Below, piece after piece: positions 10,380 to 18,530 of a DNA stretch of 24,620 nucleotides (the first letter of the stretch is position 1; every line of letters begins with the position of its first letter). The position numbers and the translations under genes are program-made. The DNA is taken from assembly GCA_003427395.1 (NCBI GenBank), contig BFEA01000284.1:446671-471290 (forward strand), given 5' to 3'. A model generated the notes under the pieces. It was not told the origin of the DNA. It made no database searches and worked only from the letters and a program-made list of their open reading frames with translations. The DNA comes from Chara braunii (lineage: Eukaryota; Streptophyta; Charophyceae; Charales; Characeae).

Positions 10380-11070
10380 ACCACCAACTTCGTCGACGGA
10401 TGACGAAGCTGCGGTGGGGGACATCCTTGCGTATGTTACCAAGGTGGCCCGTGAGTTTCGCAAGCAGCGGTATAATGACAACAACGCACCGCTCCTCTAT
10501 GTCCGCATCCAAGTTGGGCAAGCGTCCTGCAGCGCTTTGCTGGATAGCGGCACGTCTCACAATTTTATTAGCCACACCTTTATGCAAAGGGCTGGCCTTG
10601 GCGCACAAGTTTGGAGGAAGGCAAACCCGACGGCGATCAAGTTGGCGGACGGAAGGACGCAGCAACTTATCGATCGCTACATCGAGGCCGTACCGGTGTA
10701 TTTCGCACCTCATGCATGCGAACCGGTGACGTTCGACATTTTGGACACGGACTTCGACATTATTTTGGGAATGCTTTGGCTTGCAAGTGCGGATCACACG
10801 GTCAACTTCCACCGGCGGACTCTTACCGTTCGCGACGCTTTCCTCGCCGAAGTACGGTGTACTATTCCTCTTCCGCACCCTTCGATTCGGTGCCAAGTGG
10901 TGGCGGCCAAGTCATTCCGGGCTACTTGTGCTTACGAGCAGCTCGACGAAATCGGCCTATGCTTCCTAATGACTGTCGTGGTAGCCGACTCTTCACCCAC
11001 GGACTTGTCTTCGGAACCCCGTGTGGTGTGGTTGCTTGACGAGTTCGCCGACATCTTCAAGTCACCTACC
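10380..11070 (+). pseudogene. Ty3/gypsy-1 aspartic protease (retropepsin-like), truncated before RT
   Basis: The protease would process Gag-Pol in the particle. The catalytic motif LLDSGTSHNFIS lies at 10537-10572 and the second conserved motif DIILGMLWL at about 10756-10782, about 70 residues later as usual for the RVP_2-like retropepsins of plant gypsy elements. The frame is open from 10171 and reaches DEFADIFKSPT at 11041-11070, the linker that normally leads to reverse transcriptase. After this point the open frame (to 11262) is read from inserted LTR sequence and is chimeric. Confidence 0.88.
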
Positions 11071-11349
11071 TGTTATGAACATGATTGTCTGTTGAAATTT
11101 TATCAACACTCGCTCACAGAAACTCCCGTACACGCCCATACATGCCCAAAAGGAAGGGGAGAGGTAGTGGAGTATCACACCGCTCACCAGAAAGAAACGC
11201 AGCGGAAGACTCAGAGGAGCGAAGTGACAGAAAACACGAACTGTGAATTCTCTCCACACTAGTCCCAACAATCATTCATAGAAGACAACCAAGTGATCAC
11301 AGCCAGAAATCAATGAAGAGATGACAACTCGATCACAACATTAAAACTG

Positions 11350-11355
11350 TTTATT
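11350..11355 (-). promoter_or_regulatory. AATAAA poly(A) signal in the LTR
   Basis: On the bottom strand the sequence reads GAGTTTAATAAACAG. It lies about 280 bp before the proposed LTR 3' end and just downstream (in transcript sense) of a strong hairpin. It could end Ty3/gypsy-2 transcripts. Confidence 0.5.
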
Positions 11356-11399
11356 AAACTCAGAGCATCGTTTTCACTGAATAACCTCAGAACATTGTT

Positions 11400-11423
11400 G
11401 CGCTACCCTCAGAGGGGTAGCGC
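11400..11423 (-). repeat. 9-bp perfect hairpin in the LTR
   Basis: Top strand GCGCTACCC (11400-11408), loop TCAGAG, GGGTAGCGC (11415-11423). In the transcript sense of Ty3/gypsy-2 it lies about 45 nt before AATAAA. It may shape 3' end processing or packaging; that role is inference. Confidence 0.8.
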
Positions 11424-12216
11424 CTCAACCCCAACACCCTGAACAGCTAAAAATAGCACCGAGACCCCAGGTAACACCCAGCGCCACCCTCACATCCAAC
11501 TCAGTGGCCAGTGCCAAAGTGAAACAGGCTCCCAGAGCCAATTGCCATCCAACTGATGAAGAAGAAGCTCAGCGCCAACAGTCCCTGATGAAGATGAAGT
11601 CCAGGCGATGATATCTCTGAGAAGACGCAGCTATGGCTGCATCGCCACTGGGACCCTACTCCTGAGGAGGGTCAGCAGTGCACCACGTGCTCCAACGCNT
11701 CAGACCTCTGATAGCCCAGACCGCTTTGACTCCCAGAGAGTCAGAGCGGACAGCGTTGACCCCAGTCAGGTCAGCGCTCCGAAGGTCCTGCTATGTCCGC
11801 CGTCTCCCACACTAGAATCAGCAACCACGAATTGATACCGTATGCGCAGCAACTTCCACCATGAAGTGTCAACTGCCAAAAGCCCCGGACCGATGTCCCC
11901 ATCCTACCTATACTCTACCACTAGCCTAGACCGACCTAGACCGGATTGACTGACCGACCGGTACCGTTTCTGTTTCGGCCTCTAGGGCCTCTCCCTACCC
12001 GGCTATAGGCTATAGGACCGTCTATCAGCGTAGGCCCATAGGGCATGTCTGTCCTAGGGGTAGCCCGGGTCTGCTATTCGTAGTTAGGGTAGCTGTAGGA
12101 AAATCGAGTTAGTACGGGGTCCATATTTCTATATTTACAGATATGTCCCTCACAAATTTTCCATACAGGCAGGTCTCTCGGTTAGTCCTCAGCCAAACAA
12201 AATTACGAATCTGTCC

Positions 12217-12759
12217 CTAACCATAGTACAACCTCGTCAGAGCAAGGCTACAGGCGACCTGGAACAAGCAAGTCATTGCAGACCTACCCTCCCCCGAAGT
12301 GAGGACCTCCGAGTTAGGGGTGTAGGCATGCAGAGCGTCGAAGGGGCTCTCTCTTTTGCGCAGCCTCATATTTGAGGATAACAGACTTTGCTGTTTCAGA
12401 AGCTCCTTGTGAGTAAACCAGCGGTCCTCAGTATGAGGCTGGTAGACAAACTTCACAAGGTACTCCTTATCTGGGCCTATACCATCCTCAACTTTTTCCA
12501 CCTCATATCCCTTCCCAAGGAATGGGGGACCAAATTAAGGAGGCCTGTCGGGAAATGCATCAGCCGGCGTGAAAGGCAGCAACTTGGATGCATGGAAGAC
12601 AGGGTAGGTTTGTAGATGCAGTGGGACATCTACGTGATAGGATGGCCCGAACGGGTCAGCCCCCACTGTATCTAAAACCTGCCATGGACCCATATAACGC
12701 GGCAACAGCTTAGGTGAAATGTCCTCCTCCCGCGATAGCTCAAAACTGAGTACCCAGAC
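12217..12759 (-). pseudogene. Ty3/gypsy-2 integrase C-terminus and chromodomain-like tail
   Basis: The pol frame continues unchanged after TAG at 12760-12762. It reads WVLS, LLPRYMGPW and a YPVFHASKLLPF block, which is the GPY/F-type integrase C-terminus of Ty3/gypsy elements, then a TAA at 12535-12537. About 12393-12513 follow residues YEVEKVEDG, YLVKF and EDRWFTHKELL, spaced like a chromodomain, which in chromoviruses guides integration to particular chromatin. Two of the usual aromatic-cage positions are hard to assign, so it is divergent. The frame runs past the polypurine tract into the LTR and ends at 12217. Confidence 0.7.
12283..12296 (-). promoter_or_regulatory. Polypurine tract of Ty3/gypsy-2
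   Basis: On the bottom strand GGGGGAGGGTAGG precedes the proposed LTR start TGCAATGAC by two bases. Such tracts resist RNase H and prime plus-strand DNA synthesis. Its place directly after the chromodomain-like coding end supports the call; one T interrupts the purines. Confidence 0.6.
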
Positions 12760-13356
12760 CTAGTCACCAGCGCGGATGGGGGATGGTCGACGATGCTTGT
12801 TAGCCTGCTGGATCATAGCCTTTTGGGCTTTGAGCAGGTTAACTCTGGCCCGTTCGATATCCCTCTGGTACTGTCTGGTGAACTCTGCAGTCCCAGGAGT
12901 CAGTCCGGGAGTGGCCTTATCGATAATGTCATCGAGAGGCTGTCGTGGCTCACGTCCCCAGTGCAACCGGTAAGGGGTGAACCCTGTGGAGGAGTGTACA
13001 GACGTGTTGTACACTAGCTGTGCCCGTCCTAGATGGAGATCCCAATCCTGTTGATCAGGACTGATCACAGGACGCAGCAACTGAAAGAGAATCTGGTTCA
13101 TCACTTCAGCCTGCCCATTGGCTTCAGGATGACGACCAAATGTCATATCCAGTTTGGAATGAAGGTAGTCCTTGCAGTAGGACTGCCATTCATTGCTGCA
13201 GAATCGCGGGTCTCTATCACTGACAATAGAGGTGGGTGGTCGATGGTGAGTGACCCACCTGTCAGCAAAAGCGGCCTGCACGACCGGGACTCTGGCTTCC
13301 TCTGGTAGAGGAATAAACTCAGCATATTTAGAAAACCTTTCAACACACACCATAAC
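12760..13356 (-). pseudogene. Ty3/gypsy-2 integrase catalytic core
   Basis: Integrase joins element DNA to the host chromosome. The reading begins after TAG 13357-13359. The second catalytic Asp is in VSDRDPRF (13201-13224) and the catalytic Glu in HPEANGQAEVMNQ (13093-13131). The first Asp lies upstream of the stop in VAIDFTDL (about 13390-13411). RAGD followed by a TAG at 12760-12762 closes this segment; relatives have RAGDQVW there, so a Gln codon was probably lost by a C-to-T change. Confidence 0.88.
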
Positions 13357-14704
13357 CTAACGCATACCACGAGGAGTGGTCCTCCCCAGATCAGTGAAAT
13401 CTATAGCCACTGACTGTGCAGGTGCCTCAGGGATGGGAAGTGGCTGTAACAGACCAAGGGGAGGTCGGCAAACGACCTTGTTCCTTTGGCACAACTTACA
13501 GGTTTCAACATAGTGCAGCAGGTCTTTCCTCATCTCAGGCCATAAGAACCGCTGCGACAGGGCTGCTAAGGACTTTAAGGCCCCAAAGTGGCCGCGAGCA
13601 TCATGACATTCAGACATCATGAGTGTTCTCAGCTGGCGGTCCTGAGGGATGCACATACGCTCCTCTCCTCTGCTGCAAGTGTACAGCAGACCTGAAACCA
13701 AAATATATCTTGGTTCAGAAGCAGGATCAGTCCGCAGATTCCTAACAACTGGGCCAAAAGTCGGGTCCTGTGGCAAAAGCTGGGCAATGGTCTGACGGGT
13801 ACTCTCCCGAAAGGTGTGAGTGGAGGAGATCATGCAGAGAGCGTCAGGCCTACGAGAAAGGGCGTCTGCTACACGATTGTAGCATCCCTTCTTGTGTTTC
13901 AGTTCAAAGTCGAAGAGATCAATGAACTGAATATAGTGCGCAAGCTTGTCATTCAGTTCCCCTTGGGTCTTCATCCACTGTAAGGTGGAGTGATCTGAAT
14001 ACATCTGGAAGTGCCTGCCCATGAGGAAATGCTTCCAATGCTTCGGCGCTGACACTAGAGCATATAGCTCTTTCTCGTATGTGGAATCCTGCAGCTTCTT
14101 GACTTTGATCTTCTTACTCATATACTCAACTGGCTGCAGACCATGCCCACCATCCTGCTGAAGTACCGCCCCAACCCCATACTGACTAGCATCCGTAGTT
14201 AGTACGAAAGGCAAGATAGGGTCAGGTAACTTCAGAACAGGTGCACGCATCAAGGCCTCCTTGAGGCGTGTGAAAGCCTGCTGACAGTCTGATGTCCAAA
14301 GAAAGTGGGTGTCTTTCTTTGTGAGGTCAGTCAGGGGTGCAGCAATAGCAGAAAAGTTCTTAACGAACTTTCTGTAGTATGATGCAAGTCCCAAGAATGA
14401 CCGGACATCACGCACTGTGGTAGGCTGTGGCCAGTCCTGAATGGCAGCAATCTCAGGTGCTTCAGGAGCTAGCCCTTCCCCAAAGATTACATATCCCAGA
14501 TAAGTCACAGAAGTCACTCCAAAGGAGGACTTTTCTCTGTTGATCTTATATTGGGCCTCATGTAGTGCCTGGAGAACAAGAGCCAGATGTTGCGCATGCT
14601 CCTCGACAGATCGACTGAATACCAGGATATCGTCCAGGTACACAACTACAAATTTGTCCAGGTAAGACCTGAGTATGCGATGCATCTCTGTCTGGAATGT
14701 CAGG
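13357..14704 (-). pseudogene. Ty3/gypsy-2 reverse transcriptase (palm), RNase H and integrase zinc domain
   Basis: This is the longest intact part of pol, over 440 codons. The RT catalytic motif YLDDILVFS lies near 14615-14643. The thumb/connection has FLGLASYYRKFVKNFS. RNase H (about 13850-14215) shows TTDASQYGVG, YEKELYAL, YSDHSTL and VADALSRR, the expected D-E-D-D set. The integrase zinc-binding domain keeps its histidines in CHDARGHFG (13580-13612) and C-x2-C in CKLCQRNK (13483-13503). The enclosing frame extends to 14985, but upstream of about 14704 it is out of register with RT. Confidence 0.92.
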
Positions 14705-14947
14705 GGCAATGCAAATACCGAAAGGCATGACCAGGTACTCATAAGTGTCGTATCTGGTCTTGAAGGCTGTTTTGTGGACATCACCTTCAGCCATCTCAAT
14801 CTGGTGGTAGCCAGATTTGAGGTCGATCTTGCTGAAAATTGTGCAGCCCTGCACCATGTCCAGCAGATCATCAATCCTAGGAAGGGGCTCTGTAGACTTC
14901 CTAGTGATTTTGTTGAGACCCCTGTAGTCCACACGCATCCTGAATTC
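14705..14947 (-). pseudogene. Ty3/gypsy-2 reverse transcriptase (fingers)
   Basis: Residues [34 protein letters not shown] and YLVMPFGI are the conserved blocks before the YLDD motif. The text goes out of frame at about 14705, after ICIAP, where relatives have a short Ala/Thr-Phe-Gln stretch; a two-base deletion or one-base insertion explains it. It is in the same frame as the segment to its right, separated by a TGA at 14948-14950 that sits where relatives often have an aromatic or charged residue. Confidence 0.9.
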
Positions 14948-15604
14948 TCAATTCCCCTTTGGAACAAAGAGAACTGGAGCCCCAAATTCAGATGTGCTGG
15001 GTCTGATCCAGCCCTTGCTGGTTAGGGTCTCAAGCTGTCTCCTGAGCTCGTCGAGTTCAGCAGGTGACATCCTGTAAATACGGCCCTTGGGAGGGACCAC
15101 ACCTGGCAGGAGCTCAATCCTGTGCTGGGTCTGCCTATGGACAAGTCCAGTAGGCTCATGCATCAGGTCTGGGTACCGGTCCAAAACCTGCTGAATCGGT
15201 GAGGGACAAGGAGCAACATCCACACCAGTTTGTTTCACATATGCAACGAACAGACGTGTGTGGGCAGTCTGGCGAGAGAGCTGGAAGAACTCGTGTGCCC
15301 TCATACAATAGCAACTGCTGACTGGATGGTACTCATCAGCCAGGACACAAGGCTGATAGTCCCCTCGACAGTCAGGGAGCTCGACCCTAGGGATCTGCCA
15401 GTCGATCCTAGGGTTAGTGGCCTCAAGCCACTGCATGGAGAACACAAGGTCAAAAGGCACATTAGGAAATACATAGAAGTTCAGGCGCTGCTTGACCTTC
15501 TCCTGCTTGTCAAAGATAACCGGAAGGTTCTTGACAGCAGAAGTGATCCGGACTGTGGAAGAGTCCCCAATTCGGACTTCCAGTGGCTGCTGTAACTTCA
15601 CCAT
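14948..15604 (-). pseudogene. Ty3/gypsy-2 protease C-terminal part and RT N-terminal part
   Basis: From about 15604 the frame contains the second half of the protease (FDLVFSMQWLE, the counterpart of the usual ILGMDWL motif) and then a linker with QQVLDRYPDLM and HRIELLPG, leading to the RT entry SPAELDELRRQLETL and FGAPVLFVPKG. It is shifted by one base relative to the protease N-terminal frame. A TGA ends it at 14948-14950. Confidence 0.88.
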
Positions 15605-15819
15605 CTCCCATCCAAGTGCAGCTTGCTGACAGCCTTGGGGGAGAGGAAGTTCCGGGTAGCCCCACAGTCTAACAAACCTTTGATCCTGGCTCCCAGGTTG
15701 GAGGGTCGCAGCAAGATGAGGTCTGGTTTATGCTTTCTCTTTTCCTGCAAAGACAGGAAAAGATCAACAAAAGTCTGACTGTCATCTTCCTGCCACGTCT
15801 CATCCAGGTCAGGGTCCAT
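15598..15819 (-). pseudogene. Ty3/gypsy-2 protease N-terminal part
   Basis: The catalytic motif reads GLLDCGATRNFLS (about 15645-15682), with Cys in the place where most retropepsins have Ser or Thr (DSG/DTG); DCGA is known in plant gypsy families. Upstream is an acidic and Lys-rich spacer. The frame stops at 15598 but its register is lost near 15610, where the next frame picks up without a gap in homology. Confidence 0.8.
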
Positions 15820-15907
15820 GTAAGTGAAGGATCCTGACGCAGCAACTCCAACAGAGTCAGCGAGGGTGGATGCTGAGGAGCTGCTAACTCCACTTTCCTC
15901 TGCTGGT

Positions 15908-16150
15908 CTAGTTTTTTGGACTAGAACCAGGCTTGCGAGGCATATGGGGACTGTCCTTCAGGAAGTGGTCCCCCTCGCAGCGAAAACAAACCTCACGGTC
16001 CTTCCTCCTCTGCCACTGACCCTCCTGGATCCTGAGCGCTCTCCAGGGAAGTTGTGAGTGATGTGAGAGACATACCTGGTGCTGGAAGCATGCGGCATTG
16101 GCCGCTATCTGCTCGTACTTCGGGAGAGTTGTTGTCGTCATCTTCGACAT
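15908..16150 (-). pseudogene. gag: Ty3/gypsy-2 Gag remnant with nucleocapsid knuckle
   Basis: Eighty codons from ATG 16150. About 20 N-terminal residues (MSKMTTTTLP) are followed almost at once by a basic region (QWQRRKDREV) and a zinc knuckle CFRCEGDHFLKDSPH, C-x2-C-x4-H-x4-S. The last Cys has become Ser, so zinc binding would be lost. A normal capsid of 200 or more residues is missing, so Gag carries a large internal deletion. It ends close to the protease spacer, which lies in another frame. Confidence 0.7.
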
Positions 16151-16203
16151 TGTAGTCTAGGCTAGATAGGATCTGCCAGCTGTAGTCTGGGCGCCGAGTG
16201 CCA
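16151..16203 (-). promoter_or_regulatory. Possible leader and primer-binding site of Ty3/gypsy-2
   Basis: Directly upstream of the gag ATG in transcript sense. The bottom strand contains TGGCACTCGGCGCC (16190-16203), which begins with TGG as a primer-binding site complementary to a tRNA CCA end would. I could not match it to a tRNA, and no LTR end (CA) is visible beside it. The octamer TGTAGTCT occurs twice (16151, 16181). Confidence 0.25.
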
Positions 16204-16389
16204 CATAGGATATCAACATTGGTTCTTCGTTGATGATGATGATGAGACTATTCCAGCATTGTCAATTATGAGCTTCTGGTGTACTCTTATTTGGTGAAAC
16301 TCGTGATGCAATTCTGCTTTTGGTTCGAGGTGACGATTATCTGGTCTTATGTGTATGATGCTGTTTGATTGTTGAAGTTCGCTATTGCT
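16204..16389. other. Spacer between Ty3/gypsy-2 and LINE-B
   Basis: Contains a short ATG/GAT repeat (16231-16246). The right part may belong to LINE-B before its recognisable RT, but I see no motif. The breakpoint that removed the Ty3/gypsy-2 upstream LTR and the LINE-B 5' part must lie here. Confidence 0.4.
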
Positions 16390-16807
16390 CATCTTCCTTG
16401 CATATGCCTATTATGTACAATTTTTTTTCTAAAATTCCGGCATTGAGACTGCAACAGGTACTGCCTGCAATTGTACATTCGTCTCAAACGGGGGTTTTGC
16501 AGGGCAGACAGATAGTACACAATGTTACGACTGTTGAGCGGCTCATGGAAATGATGGTAGCAGGGGGCGAAGAATTGGCTATTATTTTACGAGGTCTTGA
16601 GAAGGCATATGACCGGGTGGGGTGGGAATTTGCCTTTGGATTTGGAAACAAATTCCAGTATGCAGTTAAGGCTCTGCTTATACAAGCTTCTTCGCAGCTT
16701 TGCATCATTCATACTCTTCCCCCCATTCAGCTTTCTCGTTCAGCTAGGCAAGGGTGTCCAGTTGCTCCCTATTTGTACATATTGTATGCAGAAGTAATGC
16801 ACGTTTT
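16390..16807 (+). pseudogene. LINE-B reverse transcriptase, first part
   Basis: Motifs: LPAIVHSSQTGVLQGRQI (the QTGF-GR block), a decayed FxKAYD block (LEKAYDRVGWEF), and SARQGCPVAPYLYILYAE, the RQGxPL/AP block before the FADD motif. The frame is open from 16365 and reads directly into the T tract at 16804, where LINE-C was inserted. In relatives the next residues lead to the FADD motif, which here is found only at about 21885, some 5 kb away. Confidence 0.88.
16796..16807 (+). repeat. Target-site duplication of LINE-C, left copy (12 bp)
   Basis: AATGCACGTTTT, repeated at 20162-20173. Its last four T merge with the 20-T tract (16804-16823), as expected when target T residues pair with a poly(A) tail to prime reverse transcription. 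Confidence 0.9.
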
Positions 16808-16843
16808 TTTTTTTTTTTTTTTTGAATGCAAAAGCCCCCACTA

Positions 16844-16881
16844 GTGTTAGTGGTGCTGATAAAAGCAGACACCACTAACAC
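16844..16881 (-). repeat. Terminal hairpin beside the LINE-C poly(A) tail
   Basis: Top strand GTGTTAGTGGTG (16844-16855) pairs perfectly with CACCACTAACAC (16870-16881); CTG/CAG extends the stem after one bulged base, leaving a 7-nt loop. It sits 20 nt from the tail. LINE 3' end hairpins can be recognised by the element's own RT; here that is inference. Confidence 0.85.
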
Positions 16882-16903
16882 CTGGGGAGCAGCTCCATCT
16901 ATT

Positions 16904-16943
16904 GGGGGGAAGCATCACCTGCTGGAAAACGGATCCAGCGTCC
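16904..16943 (-). ncRNA. Conserved 3' UTR stem-loop, copy A (LINE-C)
   Basis: One of three copies (others at 20436 and 20863). The stem is GCTGGA (16921-16926) with TCCAGC (16934-16939) and a 7-nt loop. Flanking CACCTGCT and GTCC are shared by all copies. It lies about 100 nt from the poly(A) tail. See the covariation noted for copy C. Confidence 0.6.
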
Positions 16944-17411
16944 CATATACAGGCTGAATTTGGAACATATGAAAGAAACCATTATGGGGAGTTCCTGCCG
17001 GCATTGATTACCCTGGGATCCAGGGGATTGACTGAGCAGGATATTGGGAAGAGGTCTCTTCACCTTGAAACTGGCGCCAGATACCTGCCGTTACACACTA
17101 ACTCCTCCCTCCCCCAATCATTGGTTACTCTAGAATCACAGTTGACCGTTTCTTAAGCACGAAAGTAAGACTTTGACTGCCAGAATTGACTGTCCCAATG
17201 ACTTCGGGGGGATAGCTGTGCAGTTGCTAAGCATACAGCTGCCTCAACCCATCAGGGCAGCCCAAAACAAACTTGAAAATTATGATTGCTTGATCTGATT
17301 GAAACTTTCTCTATCTCCTCGTCTTGAAGTTGGGGGGGGGATCTGCTAGGCTGTCCCTTTCCCCGGAGGGGCACCGAGTGAGAGAGGCCTACCTGCAGGT
17401 GGTGCTTCTAA

Positions 17412-17451
17412 AGAGAACTGCAGAGGACTGTAGAGGACTGCAGAGGATCGC
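17412..17451. repeat. Four 10-bp tandem units in LINE-C 3' UTR
   Basis: AGAGAACTGC, AGAGGACTGT, AGAGGACTGC and AGAGGATCGC stand head to tail. It is a small imperfect minisatellite; I see no function. The surrounding 3' UTR (16944-17569) has a nine-G run near 17332-17340 and no other recognisable feature. Confidence 0.85.
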
Positions 17452-17569
17452 ATCTGGGAACTTTGAAAGTCAGTAGTAATTCCAGTTGCCGAGAATCACC
17501 TATGGGAATATGACAGTCAGTAGGAATTTCGATTTTCACCCTTGCAGAATCAAATCTCGTTCATAACCT

Positions 17570-18522
17570 TCAGTCTCGTACTGACTCAACGAGGGCTAGT
17601 GGGTGAGGTGGGAAGGGATCCGAGAATTTAGTTGGGGAGCGTAACGGAAAGGTTGGTTCTATGGTCGTCCAGTCTTTGAACACCAGGCTATAATCCCGGC
17701 ATTCCACCATCTCTCCTCTGTTCCCACTCCATTCTACCTTTGCTAACCATCCCTCTCTCGTCCCCCCCAGCCATTCCGTGCAGAAGGAGGAGATGGCCCG
17801 GTCCATGTCCTTATTCCTCTGGAAAAGATCACACTGTGATTTCACTGTTTGCCATCTTCACATTATTTATATCTGCACCTGCTGTTGGATCTGCTCGATC
17901 AGTTCCGGTCCCTCTGCCCGTACCCCTTCCAGGGCCAGCAGACATCACTGCCACCGTAGTCCCCAGATAACTGCTCCACGGCCGAGCCTAAACATGTTCT
18001 CCACATAGGGGGACATTTCTTGGACTCGCGGCCAATAACCTATAAGGATGGCTCTCCAGATCCAAGGCCACGGTAGGTCCTCCAGATGCTATCCCACCAA
18101 CACCAAGTAAAACAGGCCGTCGGACACTGCATGAAAATGTGTTCAATAGTCTCAGCTCGTCTCTGCGGGGGATAGGTCTGCAGGCACCGGGGGCACCAGG
18201 GCAAGGCCAAGCCTTTCTGTTCTAGGTTGGTATGATCCACTAGCCAGTCTAGTGTTGGCAGGCACTGGTGTATGATTTGCCATTGAAGAGAAGTGATTTT
18301 GGCCGGTCTGTTTTTGCGCTCTTGGAACCATGGGATTGGTGTGAGGAGGCTACGATCCACGTTCGGGTGTTTGGCCCATCTATCCACAATCACATCTTTA
18401 AGCGCACGTTTAGGTCTGAGTAATCTATATGTGGTCTTAACTGACAAAGTGTGAAGGTGGATCTGCTGTGACGGGGTGGCCCTGTGGCCTATTCGCTTCC
18501 ATGTCCATTCTATTGGATCCAA
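17570..18522 (-). pseudogene. LINE-C ORF2 C-terminal part with zf-RVT-like motif
   Basis: The frame 18522-18040 contains the Cys/His motif WCPRC (about 18190-18206) and EHIFMQC (about 18125-18146), C-x2-C...H-x4-C, all four ligands present, followed by a Trp-rich helix (CWWDSIW). Beyond 18040 the register is lost; short matches (AVIWGL) suggest the usual C-terminal helices. The frame 17845-17570 has a basic, aromatic text with FQRNKDMDRAISSF that I place as the ORF2 end, with less certainty. Confidence 0.78.
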
Positions 18523-18530
18523 GGCAGGTC

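Larger units (their letters stand above)
9235..11070 (+). mobile_element. Ty3/gypsy-1: gag-protease fragment, both ends missing
   Basis: Continuous homology from a gag capsid-like region through a nucleocapsid knuckle to retropepsin. The 5' LTR and the start of gag are absent; LINE-A 3' sequence abuts at about 9190-9235. The right end stops inside the linker between protease and reverse transcriptase, exactly where the LTR of Ty3/gypsy-2 begins (TG at 11071). The composition (GC-rich, CG dinucleotides frequent) contrasts with the A/C-rich LINE-A. It differs in sequence from Ty3/gypsy-2, so they are two families. Confidence 0.82.
11071..12280 (-). mobile_element. 3' LTR of Ty3/gypsy-2 (bottom-strand orientation)
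   Basis: Boundaries are inferred. At 11071 TGTTATGAAC starts exactly where the Ty3/gypsy-1 frame breaks. At 12280 the LTR ends ...TCATTGCA on the top strand, next to a purine-rich tract on the bottom strand (12283-12296), as expected for TG...CA ends beside a polypurine tract. Inside, on the bottom strand, there is an AATAAA signal (11350-11355), a 9-bp hairpin and an A/T-rich TATA-like stretch (about 12123-12143). No coding is apparent; one undetermined base (N) lies at 11698. The partner LTR that would prove the borders is not in the window. Confidence 0.6.
11071..16203 (-). mobile_element. Ty3/gypsy-2: chromovirus-like LTR element, 5' LTR missing
   Basis: Read on the bottom strand from the right: short leader, nucleocapsid remnant, protease, RT, RNase H, integrase, chromodomain-like tail, polypurine tract, 3' LTR. 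This is the Ty3/gypsy order. Most of capsid is absent, the upstream LTR is not found (no second TGTTATGAAC copy to the right), and the flank at 16204 onward does not resume Ty3/gypsy-1. The copy therefore suffered a deletion or rearrangement at its 5' side after insertion. Confidence 0.85.

Noticed and set aside
9707-10729. 340-codon open frame as a separate gene
   Set aside because: It overlaps gag and protease frames of Ty3/gypsy-1; only the short linker part may once have been translated.
11071-11262. Open frame continuing from protease to 11262 as a complete protein
   Set aside because: The part after 11070 is antisense LTR sequence; the apparent fusion has no RT or other domain.
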